Below are positions 1 to 12,172 of a stretch of 64,000 bases of DNA, in pieces. The translations under genes were made by a program, and so were the position numbers. The stretch covers positions 93,920,748-93,984,747 of the forward strand of contig CM056742.1 in assembly GCA_029851415.1 (NCBI GenBank), in the 5' to 3' direction. The notes under the pieces are model-generated. The model was given only the letters and a program-made list of their open reading frames with translations. It searched no databases and was not told where the DNA came from. The stretch comes from Eretmocerus hayati. Taxonomy: Eukaryota; Arthropoda; Insecta; Hymenoptera; Aphelinidae. Each line of letters starts with the position of its first letter. Positions within the stretch are counted from its first letter, which is position 1.

Positions 1-159
1 ACCAAATTTTCAAAATATTCCCAAAATGTGGCTGCGAGACTTTGTTCTGTGAGTCGTTTAGCGAATTTTTCAGATGATCCACATGAGAGATTTTGTTTTT
101 GGAGCCCTCAAAGAAGTTGTATGGAAAATTTCAGAGATGTACTCTCTCAGCATCAATCA

Positions 160-570
160 GCTATTATATAGCTGAAATATCAGCTATTACTCCCACGGGA
201 GGTCAAACTGCTGATCAAATCAGCGAACACAAAAATCACGCTTAAATCGATAATTCTGATGAAGTAACTCCTTAAATCCGGGTTTTAATATCGACATGAA
301 CACATTAACGACTTTTCCAGACCAAGTCACGATGAACTATGGCGTATTCGTTCGATATTCACTCATTTTGTGCCACGGGAGGCCCTACATAGCTGATTAT
401 AATCAGCTATAAATCAGTGATTGTAGCTGAAAACCAGCTAATGTAGCTGAAATTCAGCTACAGTAGCTATTCGTGTCAGTAAAAAACCGTTCACTGAAAA
501 ATCAGCTTATAATAGCTGATTCAGTCAGCTAACATAGCTGGAATCTCAGCTAATATAGCTGATTTTTCAG
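160..570. repeat. Cluster of short AGCTGA/TCAGCT palindromes
   Basis: The hexamer AGCTGA and its complement TCAGCT recur at short irregular spacing, often as small hairpins of the form TAGCTGA-n-TCAGCTA. Spacers are short and AT-rich. There is no coding frame. The same motif returns at 1215-1310. This is low-complexity satellite-like DNA, and no protein or RNA function is visible. Confidence 0.7.
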
Positions 571-753
571 CTGAACGATATTCGTGTTGTGTCGTATACA
601 CTATACAGTGTCGAGATCAGCATTGGATCGAAGGAAGATATATTGAGAAGGAGCTCAATATGACGACAACATGAGTATATGGGAAGTATGAGTTTCAGCG
701 CCTCCGAACGGTGGGAAGCGGCATGGTACGCCGCTTTTTTTACGGCACGCAAA

Positions 754-1066
754 TGGACCACTTTTGATCCAGGTGGCCCACTTTCGATCTAGGTGGCCCA
801 CTCTCGATACAGGTGGCTCACTCACGATACAGGTGGCCCACTTTCGATCCAGGTGGCCCACTTTTGATCTAGGTGGCCCACTTTCGATCTAGGTGGCCCA
901 CTTTTGATACAGGTGGCTCACTTACGATACAGGTGGCCCACTTTCGATCCAGGTGGCCCACTTTCGATCTAGGTGGCCCACTTTCGATCTAGGTGGCCCA
1001 CTTTCGATCTAAGTGGCCTACTCTCGATACAGGTGGCCCACTTTCGATCTAGGTGGCCCACTTTTG
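754..1066. repeat. 20-bp minisatellite, about 15 copies
   Basis: The unit CCCACTTTCGATCTAGGTGG is repeated head to tail about fifteen times. Most variants are at the TTTCGATCT core (TCTCGATAC, TCACGATAC, TTTTGATCC). The variants recur in a loose higher-order pattern. Small open frames across it are by-products of a period that is not a multiple of three. Confidence 0.9.
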
Positions 1067-1214
1067 ACGCACTACTTGGGACTTAAAAATCAGGTAATCG
1101 AATGGATCCCCCTGCACTGCACGAACAATTCTAATACTAGAGCCAAAAATTTATCACGTGACACCCAGTGCGCGGGGAAAAACATTCCCGAACGGTGTAT
1201 ATCATCGCTCATAA

Positions 1215-1310
1215 CCCTGTGTATTAGCTGATTCAATCAGTGAAAATCCGTTCACGTTAGCTGACGGAATCAGCTATCAATAGCTGATTTTCAGCTACCC
1301 TAGTTGATTC
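1215..1310. repeat. Second AGCTGA/TCAGCT palindrome cluster
   Basis: Same motif family as 160-570, located just beyond the minisatellite, so the minisatellite sits inside or beside a larger AGCTGA-rich tract. Confidence 0.6.
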
Positions 1311-1332
1311 GCGCTGAGAGAGTACACAGAGA

Positions 1333-1515
1333 TGTACACTCGTCGGACAAAATATCTGTACAAGCCATTTAGTGATTTCTACTTTTTGGGTTGGCACGGC
1401 CTATCTCATTCCGTGCTAAGGGAACGCGGAAAATGGAACGAATGCATGGCGATACCAACCTAAAAAGTGAAAATCACTAAATGACTTGTACAGATATTTT
1501 GTCCGGCGAGTGTAC
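1333..1515. mobile_element. Small foldback MITE
   Basis: Arms of about 62 bp (1333-1395 and 1455-1515) are near-perfect inverted complements around a ~60-bp unrelated centre. Outer ends are GTACACTCGTCGGAC and GTCCGGCGAGTGTAC. There is no coding capacity. Target duplications are not clear. A foldback MITE is the simplest reading. Confidence 0.7.
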
Positions 1516-1670
1516 ACACGCGTTTTTCAGCATTCTCACTTTCAGGGGCCAAAAGTAAATGGTATCTGGGATTCCTTCATATTTGGTGAAGATGTAGCAT
1601 TATTCACCCGTAGTTCTTTCGAGAACAATTCTTGCCAGGTACGCTAACTGGACCACTTGAAGAAGAATAA

Positions 1671-2059
1671 CAATGCTGTTCATGAAAAAATCAATGCCGA
1701 AACTGGGGCACCCGTGACCAAGACTGAGCTACTCCTCTGTGTGCAGATATGTGATTACTAGTGAGAAAATGACTCCATTCATAGACTCTAGACTTGGAAG
1801 ACACTGGTATAAAGGTTTTCGTAAGAGGAATCCATGTCTCAGCACACGCATAGCTCAAAATCTCATTACTGCCAGATCAAATGTATTCAGAGAGAACTCG
1901 GCTGAATGGTTTGAAGTAGTTGGCAAATATCTTTCGGACTGTGATTTGTTGAATTTGCCAGCAATAAGTAATTCAAACTGTGACGAAACCTATGTCCCAT
2001 TATCTCCCGGAGCTTCCAAAGTTTTGGCTGAGCAGGGCATGCGAAATGTGCATAGGATT
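1671..2059 (+). pseudogene. pogo/Tigger-type (CENP-B/DDE) transposase fragment
   Basis: A decayed piece of a DDE_1-type transposase. An upstream reading frame (about 1678-1735) has the family-typical stretch TKTELLLCVQ. After a frameshift it continues in 1739-2059 with the CENP-B-type DNA-binding region (HWYKGFRKRNPCLS) and then NCDET, the usual context of the first catalytic Asp. The frame stops where a foldback insertion begins at 2060, and homology resumes after it at about 2432. The start of the element is not recognisable. No intact protein could be made. The family assignment rests on motif order, not on a database search. Confidence 0.7.
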
Positions 2060-2417
2060 TCATAAGTGATTTTGGTAGATTTTTTCGTCCTTGATGGTCA
2101 ATATACAAGTTGAACATTTGGTCTCGTCGATCTTGAAGGACGGTGGGGAACTAAATAAATTCCCAAAATTTCATGATGGAAATTTTATTGCAACGTTTAC
2201 TTGTATTGACAGGAGCCAGACGTTATGTCTGTGCCCTATTATAAGATCGTCCAAAATATCATGACAATCTAAAGAATAACGAACCTGAAGCCTAATGAGG
2301 TCCACAAAACCTAGTGGACGAAACGTTGCAATAAAATTTCCATCATGAAATTTTGGGAATTTATTTAGTTCCCCACCGTCCTTCAAGATCGACGAGACCA
2401 AATGTTCAACTTGTATA
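2060..2417. mobile_element. Foldback MITE inside the transposase remnant
   Basis: Inverted arms of about 98 bp lie at 2101-2199 and 2320-2418. The insertion is bracketed by a 14-bp direct repeat ATGTGCATAGGATT (2046-2059 and 2418-2431), and transposase homology runs into the first copy and out of the second. About 40 bp at the left lie outside the inverted arm, so the exact left end is uncertain. There is no coding capacity. Confidence 0.75.
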
Positions 2418-2431
2418 TGTGCATAGGATTG

Positions 2432-2530
2432 TGGATTAGAATGAAAGGAGAGTTTGACAGTTTTGTTTACATATTGTGCTGATGGCACTCGGACAACCTC
2501 GATGGTTCTTCATCCAGCCAAAGAGAATGT
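2432..2530 (+). pseudogene. Continuation of the pogo/Tigger-type transposase remnant
   Basis: Reading from about 2440, the frame gives residues such as LTVLFTYCADGTRTTSMV, matching the usual region after the first catalytic Asp of DDE_1 transposases (ITVL..-CADG-..P.V). It is the downstream half of the fragment at 1671-2059, separated from it by the foldback insertion, with frame disruption. No third catalytic residue was found. Confidence 0.65.
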
Positions 2531-3142
2531 TCCCGAAGAGGTAGTGTCAAAGAACCCCGCTCCGAGAGATAGAATTTTGGGTTAAGGTAAATTCTGTCGG
2601 GGGGAAAATATGTTGTAAAGCAAGAAATTCTGAACAGAAAGTTCAATGGTCTCGAAAACGGAAAATTGCTAGGTGTCTCAGGAGTAATTGAATAAATACC
2701 GATATATGGGAGGTTATGGGGTTATCTAGAACGACAACAAAAGCTTGTCTGCGGCGTTCGAATGTGGATAATTGGAGATGTACAATTTGAATTTGATGTA
2801 GCTCAAGTGTCATCTTTTTTGTGATGAAAACATTTTATCTCAGACCTCCGATGAAAAAAGCAAATGCACGCATGCAAAAGAAGTGAAAATACGGGATTGA
2901 CAGAGGAATGGTAACGGCTCATATTCTTGCGGATAACTTCTTATGTCAATCAGTGTAGCAGCTAACGCTGGAGCTGGGCTATAAGGCTGTGCTGACTCGA
3001 TGCAACAAATACATGATCTTGGAGAGTCCAGATATGGTGCGCGTGCGGCTTTTTGACCACCATCATCGCATCACGCGAGTCTCGCGCTCTGAATAGTTTA
3101 TGGGAAGTGTCCGATAATGCATGGCTGCAACAGAGTTATACA
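2531..3142. other. Unassigned non-coding stretch
   Basis: No convincing open frame, tandem repeat or terminal repeat is visible. It may hold further decayed transposon sequence. Confidence 0.5.
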
Positions 3143-3435
3143 AAATTAATCAAAATCAATCTTTGATTGCGTGAGACTGGTGTAAGCCGAATATCTCGAG
3201 GATATAGAGATCGAATCGCCATATCTCGAGATTATGTCGCGTGGGAGGCTGCGGGGTCGAGAACAAGCGACCATCAAGATCGAGCTCGAAAAGTCGAGTG
3301 GAGGGTGTTTTTGAGGTATTTAGAGGTCTCTGAATACGAAAATCACATCGCTCTGCCTTCAAATCGTAATGCGTGGGCATCTACGGGGGTACAGGCGCGA
3401 ATTGACCGAGATCGAAGTTCGAGACTTGAGTATTA

Positions 3436-4566
3436 GGGTGGGCCGAAAAAGGGCTTTTTTCGAAAATCGATACGCCCTAGCGTGGAAATGTTGTGTTTGT
3501 ACATATAGATGTGAAAAAAATTTTGCTTAACGCTGAGAAATGAGATTCTAGGTCCCAGCAAGAACCATTAAGCTTTTATCAAAATTGATGCAGGTTTAAA
3601 TGGGAATATGCCTAATTCGGCACTTTTTCTTCCTAATTATGCTCGCATTTCTGGCGCATCCAAGCATTTTTCAACGTACTTTAGCTCATTTTGAAGCTTG
3701 TTCCGAAACCTACAAAATGAGCTAAAGTCCGTACAATTCCGAGTAACCCGAGCCAATCTATCTCAAATTGTTCAAAAGGTGATCATTATTGAAAATCATG
3801 AAAATAGGGCGATTCTCCTTTCAAACTTTGCTTGTATTTCTGGTGCATCTGAATATTTTTCGACGTACTTCAGCTCATTTCAAAGCTTGTTCCAAAACCT
3901 ACAAAATGAACTAAAGTACGTCCAATTTCGACTAACCCGACCCAATCTATCTCAACTTTGCCATTGCAAGTTTTGAAAGGAGTGAGGCGGGAGGGGGAAG
4001 TCGCTTATTTTCGAATTGCTCAAGACTAATCACTTTTTAGGAAAATTAAGATAGATTGGCTCGGATTAGTTGAAATTGGACGTACTTTAGCTCGTTTTGT
4101 AGGTTTTGGAACAAGCTTGAAAATGAGCTGAAGTACGTTTAAAAATGTTCAGATGCACCAGAGATACAAGCAAAGTTTGAAAGGAGAATTGCCCTATTTT
4201 TGGGATTTTTAATAATGATCACCTTTTGAAACATTTGAGATAGATTGGCTCGGGTTAGTCGAAATCGTACAGACTTGAGCTCATTTTGTAGGTTTTGGAA
4301 CAAGCTCCAAAATCAGCTAAAGTACGTTGCAAAATGCTTGGATGCGCCAGAAATGCGAGCAGACTTAGGAAGAAAAAAGTGCCGGATTAGGCACATTCCC
4401 AATCACACCTGCGTTGATTCTGATAGAAGCTTGATGGCTCTTGCTGGAACCCAAAATCTCATTTCTCAGCGTCCAGCAAAATTTTTTTCACATCTATATT
4501 CACAAACACAACATTCCCACGTTAGGACATATCGATTCGCGAAAGAAGCCCTTTTTCGGCCCATCC
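3436..4566. mobile_element. 1.1-kb foldback element, GGGTGGGCCGAAAAA ends
   Basis: The two halves are inverted complements around about 4005, with arms of roughly 550 bp. The left end reads GGGTGGGCCGAAAAAGGG and the right end complements it with one mismatch. A TA flanks both sides (3434-3435 and 4567-4568), compatible with a TA target duplication, though ATT is also possible. It interrupts the outer repeat units of the giant inverted repeat. Open frames in it are shadows. Confidence 0.75.
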
Positions 4567-5236
4567 TATTCAATATGGGTGTTCCTGGTGGACTTTGGAG
4601 ACGCTAAGCACGAATTTGGGATCACCCAGCCTCCAAATCGTGTTCCGTGGGTAGCTACGGGAGTGGAGGCGTGAATAGGCCGAGATTGAATTTCGAGAGC
4701 TAAGTGGGGGGGGGTGTATTTCGGATATTCTGGAGTTGCTAAGAACGTTTTTGAGATTATCCAGCTTCCAAATCGTGGTGGAGGGGCAAAAGCGTGGTTT
4801 GACCGAGATCGGAGTTCGCGAAATGAACGTGTTCTTGGAGTATTTTGGAGCGACAGGAATTACGCGATGCTCTTTCCTCCATTTTTGCCCCCGTGTACAA
4901 GCGTAGGCGCTGTAGTTGCAGTGGCCACCACGGGCGCAAAATAGCGCTACTTCCACGGGGAAAGAAGCAAGCGCGTATGCTCATACACCGGGAAAAGCGG
5001 AGAAAAGAACATCGCGCACTTTCTGTCGAGGCCGTAAGCACGAATTTGAGATCACTCTGCTCCCGAATCGTGTTGTATGGGCGGCTGAAAGAGTGAGAAC
5101 GCATGTTGATTTAGATCGAACTGGAAAAGTCGCGGAGGGTCTTTAATATTTCGAAATCGCTGGACGCAAATCTCACATCACCCAACCTCAGAACCGTGTT
5201 GGGTAGCAGCTGTGATGGTGTGTCCAATATATATAT

Positions 5237-5630
5237 TATTCATTTATTGAACCTTGCGGTTATAAAATTACAAAGTAATCATAAACTAGTATGCTAGACG
5301 TATAGCTTCAACAGTACATAATCTGCATGTGAAATAAAAAAATAAGTCTTTCGTTGATTGTATTTGCACTTTGTGCTTTGTACTGTAGATCTACAAACTG
5401 AAGGAACTAAAGGAACTAAAGTTAATTTTGCTTTGTTGCTGCCTCCTTTCCATGGCCTCCTTGTCTTCTTCTCTTTTTCTTGGCTTCTTCCTCTTTCTAC
5501 TGTCTCTTCACCTCCATTCTTGTCTCTTAGCTTTTACATCCTCCTTGCCTCACTTATTGGTGTGCCTGTGTATTGTTTTTCTTGTTCGTTCCACACCATT
5601 CTATATGATTGGTTGTTTCTCTCTGCATAT
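5237..5630 (-). other. LINE-1 3' fragment: end of the downstream frame and 3' UTR
   Basis: A pyrimidine-rich plus strand (purine-rich on the sense strand) matches the base bias of the LINE body at 12173-17289 and is cut off from it by the foldback array. The sense strand is open for about 20-25 codons from 5630, then non-coding. The 3' terminus is AT-rich with AATAAATGAATAATA just before the target duplication. There is no long poly-A. Confidence 0.7.
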
Positions 5631-6666
5631 GAGTCATTCTTTTTAATATCGCCAGGTTTTGTGTCGGGGGGTCAGGGATTTTTCTGTAACTTTGAGTACA
5701 TGTTGTATATGATGAAAGAAGATAGAAAGCACAGTTTTTAGGTCCCGAAAGTCATCCGCGCGAGTTTGGCGCCCTATTTTCGTTTTCAAAATTCGTGAAA
5801 AATTCGATTTTTCAACTTTTTGATTGATTTCTCACCAGTATGGAACCCAATAAAAAAATGATCCAAGACACATATTTCGACGTGAAATGAGCTGAATTTT
5901 ACGGAAAGAATACTCTCAGATCCGTCAAAGATGAACATAACCTCAAAAAAGTGATTTTTTTTTTCAGAAAAACCCAATTTTCAAGCCTTAGGCCCTATTA
6001 TATCTCAAATTTGACATTTTCATCGGATTCCTCGTCAAATTTTACGTCGAAAACCGTTTTTCAAAAGTTGGGCTGAGGATGGGTTTGGCCACCATAATAA
6101 TAACTTTAGTAGCAGGACCGTAAAAATAGGGCTAAATTGTTCCTTTCTGGAGGTACACTTATTACACTGGACAACAAAATATTGGGTCAGAAGTAGCGCA
6201 TTGATCAAACAATGACTTTTTCGTATATTTTTCGACGTAGAAACCGAATCCGAAACCAGTTTTGCACCTAGACATCAGGAATTTTTTTAAACCGCAAAAT
6301 ACTGAGCTTCTAAAAAACTGCATTTCTAGCGTTTTTTGATGATTTTGTAGATACATGATTTTGATGGTGCAACCTTGCAGCAGGCTTTGAGCGTCCCCGG
6401 ACTATGATTTCTCACGTATTTTGACCTGCTAAACACGATGAAAGTTGTTTAAGAGGGCTAGCATGCGTTCGAAACAAATGACAAGCTGATTTTTCGTGTT
6501 GCTATCAGGAGAGTTTGGACGATTTCGTGATAAATCTCAAAGTGATCACGGAATAGATCAGAAACACCCTCTGCAATACCACGAGAGCGCATTCTTTTTC
6601 TATTTGCACACACACTAAGGGAATGATGTTTGCAGTCGCCTAAAAGTAGATTAGTTGAATATACAT

Positions 6667-9182
6667 GAGTCATTCTTCTTAATATCGCCAGGTTTTGTGG
6701 CGGGGGTCAGGGATTTTTCTGTAACTTTGGGTACATGTTGTATATGATAGAAGAAGATGAAAAGCACAGTTTTTAGGTCCCGAAAGTCATCCGCGCGAGT
6801 TTGGCGCCCTATTCTCGTTTTCAAAATTCGTGAAAAATTCGATTTTTCAACTTTTTGATTGATTTCTCACCAGTATAGAACCCGGTGAAAAAATTATCCA
6901 AGACACATATTTCGACGTAAAATGAGCTGAATTTTACGAAAAAAATACTCTTAGATCCGTCAAAGGTAAACATAACCTCAAAAAAGTGGTTTTTTTTCAG
7001 AAAAACACAATTTTCAAGTCTTAGGCCCTATTTTATCTCAATTTTGACATTTTTATCGGATTCCTCGTCAAATTTTACGTCGAAAACCGTTTCCAGAAAA
7101 TTGGGCTGAAGATGAGTTTGGCCACCATAATAACAACTTTAGTAGCAGGGTCGTGAAAATAGCGCTAAATTGTTCGTTTCGGGAGGGACACTTATAACAC
7201 TGGACAACAAAATGTTGGTTCATAAGTAGCGCATTGATCAAGCAATGACTTTTCCGTGTATTTTTCGACGCAGAAACCGAATCCGAAACCAGTTTTGCAC
7301 CTAGACATCAGGAATTTTTTTAAATCGCGAAATACTGAGCTTCTAAAAAACTGCGTTTTTAGCGTTTTTTGATGATTTCGTAGATACATGATTGTGATGG
7401 TGCAACCTTGCAGCGGGCTTTGAGCGTACCCAGACTATGATTTCTGACGTATTTCGAGCTGCTGAACACGATGGCAGTGGTTTGAGAGGGCTAGCATGCG
7501 TTCGGAACGAAGGACAAGGTGATTTTTCGAGTTACTATCAGGAGAGTTTGGACAATTTCGTGATGAATCTCGAAGTGATCACGGAATTGATCAGAAACAC
7601 CCTCTGCAAACCCACGAGAGCGCATTTTTTTTCTATCCGTACATACAGAAAGGGGAATATATTTGCAATCGCCTAGAAATAGATGAGTAGAATATACGTG
7701 TATTATTCCGAAAAGAAACTTTTGATTTATTCCTGAGGTAAGCTCAAGCTTTCTCGTAATGAGTCAAAGCAGTTTCCTAGTCTCATGTGCTTCTGAGAAC
7801 ATATAGGTAGCCGTTTGCAACCAGCCCAAGATGGTACATCTGACGCTGAATATTCTTATTCACTCCCCTGCAGAATAGAATCATTGGAGTGCCCACATTG
7901 GCTTAAGGTGAAAAACGATGTAACTAGGTTGATGACATATTCATGGTTTGTCAAGGTACGTTCCGTGACCTAAACCGAGTTTAGGTCTCCGGGACTTCTG
8001 TACCGTATCCTAGCAACAAAATGACATTGTTTCAATAGTTTGAGTGACTTCTACGTACAAATACTCGAGCTTTGATCCAATACGAGGAGGCTTGAACTCA
8101 CTCGAGGAATAGATCTCGAAATAGATCAAAAGTTTCTTTTCGGAATAATACACCTATATTTTACTCATCTATTTCTAGGCGATTGCAAATATATTCCCCT
8201 TTCTGTATGTACGAATAGAAAAAAAATGCGCTCTCGTGGGTTTGCAGAGGGTGTTTCTGATCAATTCCGTGATCACTTCGAGATTCATCACGAAATTGTC
8301 CAAACTCTCCTGATAGTAACTCGAAAAATCACCTTGTCCTTCATTCCGAACGCATGCTAGCCCTCTAAAACCACTGCCATCGTGTTCAGCAGCTCGAAAT
8401 ACGTCAGAAATCATAGTCTGGGTACGCTCAAAGCCCGCTGCAAGGTTGCACCATCACAATCATGTATCTACAAAATCATCAAAAAACGCTAAAAACGCAG
8501 TTTTTTAGAAGCTCAGTATATCGCGATTTGAAAGAATTCCTGATGTCTAGGTGCAAAACTGGTTTCGGATTCGGTTTCTGCGTCAAAAAATACACGGAAA
8601 AGTCATTGCTTGATCAATGCGCTACTTATGAACCAACATTTTGTTGTCCAGTGTTATAAGTGTCCCTCCCGAAACGAACAATTTAGCGCTATTTTCACGA
8701 CCCTGCTACTAAAGTTATTATTATGGTGGCCAAACCCATCTTCAGCCCAATTTTCTGGAAACGGTTTTCGACGTAAAATTTGACGAGGAATCCGATAAAA
8801 ATGTCAAAATTGAGATCAAATAGGGCCTAAGACTTGAAAATTGGGTTTTTCTGAAAAAAATCACTTTTTTGAGGTTATGTTTACCTTTGACGGATCTAAG
8901 AGTATTTTTTTCGTAAAATTCAGCTTATTTTGCGTCGAAATATGTGTCTTGGATAATTTTTTTACCGGGTTCTATACTGGTGAGAAATCAATCAAAAAGT
9001 CGAAAAATCGAATTTTTCACGAATTTTGAAAATGAGAATAGGGCGCCAGTTCGCGCGGATGACTTTCGGGACCCAAAAACTGTGCTTTTCATCTTCTTCT
9101 ATCATATACAACATGTACCTAAAGTTACAGAAAAATCCCTGACCCCCGCCACAAAACCGGGCGATATTAAAAAGAATGACTC
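6667..9182. mobile_element. Nested complete GAGTCATTC foldback element
   Basis: 2516 bp with arms of about 1 kb around a ~450-bp centre (near 7690-8160). It is flanked by ACAT (6663-6666 and 9183-9186). In the separate copy at 25764-28277 the same spot reads uninterrupted ATATACATGTATAATCCCG, so that copy is the empty site. This proves a 4-bp target duplication and that the family inserted into itself. Confidence 0.9.
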
Positions 9183-12172
9183 ACATGTATAATCCCGAAA
9201 AGAAACTTTTGATCTAATTCCTGAGGTAAGCTCAAGCTTTCTCGTAATGAGTCAAATTTGCAGTTCCCTAGTCTCATGTACTTCTGAGTGCATATAGATA
9301 GTCGTTTGCAACCAGCCCAAGATGGCACATCTGACGCTGGATGTTCTTATTCACTCGCCTCCGGAATAGAATCATTGGAGTGCTCACATCAGCTTAGGGT
9401 GAAAAGCGATGTAACTAGGTTGATTACATATTCATGGTATGTCAAATTACGGAACGTACGTAACCTAAACCAAGTTTAGGTCTCCGGGACTTCTGATACC
9501 GTATCCTAGCAACAAAATGATTTGGTCTAGTAGTTTGAGTGGCTTCTAAGTACAAAAACTCGAGCATTGATCCAATACGAGGAGGCTTGAACTAACCCGA
9601 GGAATAGATCTCGGAATAGATCAAAAGTTTCTTTTCGGGATTATACATGTATATTCGACTAATCTACTCTTAGGCGACTGCAAACATCATTCCTTTGGTG
9701 TGTGTGCAAATAGAAAAAGAATGCGCTCTCGTGATATTGCAGAGAGTGTTTCTGATCAATTCCGTGATCACTTTGAGATTTATCACGAAATCGTCCGAAC
9801 TCTCCTGATAGCAACTCGAAAAATCAGCTTGTCATTTGTTTCGAACGCATGCTAGCCCTCTTAAACAACTTTCATCGTGTTTAGCAGGTCAAAATACGTG
9901 AGAAATCATAGTCCGGGTACGCTCAAAGCCCGCTGCAAGGTTGCACCATCGAAATCATGTATCTACAAAATCATCAAAGAACGCTGAAAATGCAGTTTTT
10001 TAGAAGCTCAGTATTTCGCGGTTTAAAAAAATTCCTGATGTCTAGGTGCAAAACTGGTTTCGGATCCGGTTCCTACGTCGAAAAATATACGAAAAAGTCA
10101 TTGTTTGATCAATGCGCTACTTCTGACCCAATATTTTGTTGTCCAGTGTAATAAGTGTCCCTCCCGAAACGAACAATTTAGCCCTATTTTCACGGTCCTG
10201 CTCCTAAAGTTATTATTATGGTGGCCAAACCCATCCTCAGCCCAATTTTTGAAAAACGGTTTTCGACGTAAAATTTGACGAGGAATCCGATGAAAATGTC
10301 AAATTTGAGATAAAATGGGGCCTAAGGCTTGAAAATTGGGTTTTTCTGAAAAAAATCACTTTTTTGAGGTTATGTTCATCTTTGACGGATCTGAGAGTAT
10401 TCTTTCCGTAAAATTCAGCTTATTTTACGTCGAAATATGTGTCTTGGATAATTTTTTTACCGGGTTCTATACTGGTGAGAAATCAATCAAAAAGTCGAAA
10501 AATCGAATTTTTCACGAATTTTGAAAACGAGAATAGGGCGCCAAACTCGCGCGGATGATTTCGGGACCCAAAAACTGTGCTTTTCATCTTCTTCTATCAT
10601 ATACAACATGTACCTAAAGTTACAGAAAAATCCCTGACCCCCGCCACAAAACCGGGCGATATTAAAAAGAATGACTCACATGTATAATCCCGAAAAGAAA
10701 CTTTTGATCTAATTCCTGAGGTAAGCTCAAGCTTTCTCGTAATGAGTCAAATTTGCAGTTCCCTAGTCTCATGTACTTCTGAGTGCATATAGATAGTCGT
10801 TTGCAACCAGCCCAAGATGGCACATCTGACGCTGGATGTTCTTATTCACTCGCCTCCGGAATAGAATCATTGGAGTGCTCACATCAGCTTAGGGTGAAAA
10901 GCGATGTAACTAGGTTGATTACATATTCATGGTATGTCAAATTACGGAACGTACGTAACCTAAACCAAGTTTAGGTCTCCGGGACTTCTGATACCGTATC
11001 CTAGCAACAAAATGATTTGGTCTAGTAGTTTGAGTGGCTTCTAAGTACAAAAACTCGAGCATTGATCCAATACGAGGAGGCTTGAACTAACCCGAGGAAT
11101 AGATCTCGGAATAGATCAAAAGTTTCTTTTCGGGATTATACATGTATATTCGACTAATCTACTCTTAGGCGACTGCAAACATCATTCCTTTGGTGTGTGT
11201 GCAAATAGAAAAAGAATGCGCTCTCGTGATATTGCAGAGAGTGTTTCTGATCAATTCCGTGATCACTTTGAGATTTATCACGAAATCGTCCGAACTCTCC
11301 TGATAGCAACTCGAAAAATCAGCTTGTCATTTGTTTCGAACGCATGCTAGCCCTCTTAAACAACTTTCATCGTGTTTAGCAGGTCAAAATACGTGAGAAA
11401 TCATAGTCCGGGTACGCTCAAAGCCCGCTGCAAGGTTGCACCATCAAAATCATGTATCTACAAAATCATCAAAGAACGCTAAAAATGCAGTTTTTTAGAA
11501 GCTCAGTATTTCGCGGTTTAAAAAAATTCCTGATGTCTAGGTGCAAAACTGGTTTCGGATCCGGTTCCTACGTCGAAAAATATACGAAAAAGTCATTGTT
11601 TGATCAATGCGCTACTTCTGACCCAATATTTTGTTGTCCAGTGTAATAAGTGTCCCTCCCGAAACGAACAATTTAGCCCTATTTTTACGGTCCTGCTACT
11701 AAAGTTATTATTATGGTGGCCAAACCCATCCTCAGCCCAATTTTTGAAAAACGGTTTTCCACGTAAAATTTGACGAGGAATCCGATGAAAATGTCAAATT
11801 TGAGATAAAATGGGGCCTAAGGCTTGAAAATTGGGTTTTTCTGAAAAAAATCACTTTTTTGAGGTTATGTTCATCTTTGACGGATCTGAGAGTATTCTTT
11901 CCGTAAAATTCAGCTTATTTTACGTCGAAATATGTGTCTTGGATAATTTTTTTACCGGGTTCTATACTGGTGAGAAATCAATCAAAAAGTCGAAAAATCG
12001 AATTTTTCACGAATTTTGAAAACGAGAATAGGGCGCCAAACTCGCGCGGATGATTTCGGGACCCAAAAACTGTGCTTTACATCTTCTTCTATCATATACA
12101 ACATGTACCTAAAGTTACAGAAAAATCCCTGACCCCCGCCACAAAACCGGGCGATATTAAAAAGAATGACTC
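9183..12172. repeat. Tandem duplication, 2 x 1495 bp
   Basis: 9183-10677 and 10678-12172 are nearly identical, with only a handful of substitutions seen by eye. Each consists of ACAT, the foldback centre and one right arm. The high identity means the duplication is recent compared with the differences between arms. Confidence 0.9.

Larger units (their letters stand above)
5631..12172. mobile_element. Compound GAGTCATTC foldback element inserted in LINE-1
   Basis: An outer element starts GAGTCATTC at 5631 and ends GAATGACTC at 12172, flanked by ATAT (5627-5630, 12173-12176). Its left arm is 5631-6666. A complete second copy is nested at 6667-9182, followed by the outer centre plus right arm, which is present twice in tandem (9183-10677 and 10678-12172). 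The size equals two full elements plus one extra 1495-bp repeat. Frames of about 62-80 codons recur in every arm only because the arms are copies. None resembles a transposase, so the element is non-autonomous. Confidence 0.85.

Noticed and set aside
754..1066. Possible CRISPR-like array
   Set aside because: Units are contiguous 20-bp repeats without unique spacers, in a eukaryotic genome.
7437..7676. 79-codon frame, repeated at 8175-8414, looking like a conserved small protein
   Set aside because: The two are the same arm sequence in inverted orientation, so conservation only reflects the palindrome. No motif.
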